DNA from: Pycnopodia helianthoides
Lineage: Eukaryota; Echinodermata; Asteroidea; Forcipulatida; Asteriidae
DNA: 64,000 nt
Assembly: GCA_032158295.1 (NCBI GenBank)
Contig: CM063249.1
Coordinates: forward strand, 9,439,195 to 9,503,194
Direction of reading: 5' to 3'
How positions within the stretch are numbered: position 1 is the first letter of the stretch; each line of letters opens with the position of its first letter. Below are positions 62,748 through 64,000 of the stretch, piece after piece. The notes under the pieces are model-generated. The model saw only the letters and a program-made list of their open reading frames with translations. It made no database searches and was not told the DNA's origin. A program made the position numbers and the translations under genes.

Positions 62748-63031
62748 GGCCAAATTTCATACAGCTGTTTAGCGGTAAGCACATTTTTGTGTATACATGC
62801 AATACTAAATAGCAGCAAAATGTGCGTAAGCAAAAGTGTATTTCACAAACGATAAAGCTATAATTTGACGGCGTAATTTCATGGTTCACAATGAATTTGC
62901 ATTGTTTCATCACTCATCTGCTTACAGGAACTTTTGCCTTGCCTAGCAGTTGTTATGAAATAGAAATTCCACTAATGGCCGCTCCATAAACAGAAAACTT
63001 CTGCTTATACAGGCCTTTTGAAATTGGGCCC
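62748..63031. mobile_element. Palindromic MITE, longer relative of family A
   Basis: Ends GGCCAAATTTCATACAGCTG and TTTTGAAATTGGGCCC. Its internal sequence (CTGCTTACAGGAACTTTTGC) differs from family A, so it is a related subfamily. Confidence 0.65.
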
Positions 63032-63044
63032 TGGTGTTTTGCTC

Positions 63045-63300
63045 AGCAAAATGCATGGTTCAAGTCCCGGTCTTGACACTTGTGTCCTTGAGCAAAACAC
63101 TTAACCATTGCTACGTCCTTTGGATGGGACGTAAAGCCGTAGGTCTCGTGTGTTGTGCTATGCACATACAGAATCCAGTACACTTGTGACTTATCACCAA
63201 GAGAAAGGGATCGCCCAGGTGTTTTTGGGTATGGTTGGCTACAGATTGAGCCGCAGCAATTTGTAAACCTTCTCTAGGTGCTATGTAAATATCTGGGTCT
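63045..63300 (+). repeat. tRNA-derived SINE, family S2 relative
   Basis: GGTTCAAGTCCCGGTCTTGA, then ACTTGTGTCCTTGAGC. The distal body (GGATGGGACGTAAAGCCGTA) differs from the other copies, so it is a subfamily. It abuts the palindromic element ending at 63,031. Confidence 0.7.
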
Positions 63301-63742
63301 TATATTTCAAACATAGCTCCGCATACCTCGAAGAAAGGGAAAAAAGGGAGCTTTGAGATGCCTCGGATGTGACAACAAATGAAAAAAACGAATACTTCAA
63401 CATTATTAATAAATTATCCAGCATCTTGTCAGTTGAAATGAAACGTGTTAGTTTCACATAAACAGCTTTTATACAGTTATTCTCTAGTGCTCATTGTTGG
63501 CTGAGACTTATCACACAAGATGAGATAAATTGTTCATGGTTGTTACCAATAACCTAGTTAACAGTTTACTTTATTTATTAGTCATCAGAATATGATCACT
63601 CTGCCTTCTTCCTTTTAGCAGGAATGAGATTTGAGGACTGTGAAAATTCCTGAAAATGGCTCGCTGGGTTGGGTTCCCCTCATCTAGACCGGAATCTCCA
63701 GATGTTACAATTCAGGAGAGTTTCAGACTCCGTGCATCACCA

Positions 63743-63928
63743 GAAATACAAAACTACAAGTTTTGACACAATATGGACTATTTCTTTCTCCATTTGGTGA
63801 CCATGTTCCTTCTAAAAATATTCTAAGGAAATCAAGAAATACAAAACTACAAGTTTTGACACAATATGGACTATTTCTTTCTCCATTTGGTGACCATGTT
63901 CCTTCTAAAAAATTCTAAGGAAAATCAA
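63743..63928. repeat. Two-copy tandem duplication, unit 93 bp
   Basis: GAAATACAAAACTACAAGTT begins at 63,743, and its partner begins at 63,836 (the first unit is preceded by CCA, the second by CAA). The copies are almost identical, with two single-base indels near the end, so the duplication is very recent or partly an assembly artefact. Confidence 0.9.
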
Positions 63929-64000
63929 GAAATGTCTTGAGAAACCACACATCTGTTATAGTGCATCATTATAATAACAAGAAAATCCTCAAAATTAATG

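Noticed and set aside
1..64000. CRISPR array, prophage, operon or bacterial defence system
   Set aside because: No regularly spaced identical repeats, no dense gene packing and no long reading frames. Introns and SINEs show this is animal DNA.

Overview
This window is eukaryotic genomic DNA and most likely comes from a marine deuterostome, probably an echinoderm. It has no operons or bacterial signals. It is AT-rich, with long introns and canonical GT-AG splice sites. It is dense in short palindromic transposons and tRNA-derived SINEs of the kind common in echinoderm genomes; the species cannot be fixed from sequence alone.

One gene is securely recognised: a Musashi-family RNA-binding protein on the minus strand. 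Five coding exons (33,643-33,704; 33,324-33,364; 29,774-29,855; 27,189-27,273; 22,119-22,160) join in frame into 104 residues. They cover a short N-terminus, all of RRM1 and the linker up to the expected start of RRM2. Each junction has an AG acceptor and a GT donor, and the exon breaks fall where I recall them in vertebrate MSI1/MSI2. I found no RRM2 exon between 1 and 22,118, so the rest of the gene probably lies beyond the left edge. The likely promoter, at about 33.7-34.3 kb, holds two perfect TGACGTCA palindromes and an inverted CCAAT box.

Layout: 1-22,118 is the large, repeat-rich fifth intron. 22-33.7 kb holds Musashi exons 1-5 and their introns. 33.7-34.3 kb is the upstream region. 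34.3-50.7 kb is apparently intergenic and contains an isolated CpG-rich island (37.15-37.51 kb), a hammerhead-like Penelope-type remnant (38.06 kb) and a cluster of TTAA-flanked MITEs (44.1-48.5 kb). At 50,727-51,020 a minus-strand exon encodes the C-terminus of an unidentified multi-pass membrane protein. 51-64 kb holds a VNTR, SINEs, a TIR element with internal copies of its own terminal motif, and a recent tandem duplication at the right end.

The most notable structure is the nesting of repeats. TTAA-flanked MITEs sit inside a second palindromic family (starting GGGCCCAATTTCAT), whose ends carry a TTAA in a CTTAAG context. One MITE ends only 14 bases from a Musashi 5' splice site. Nothing here looks like a prokaryotic-type defence or mobile system.
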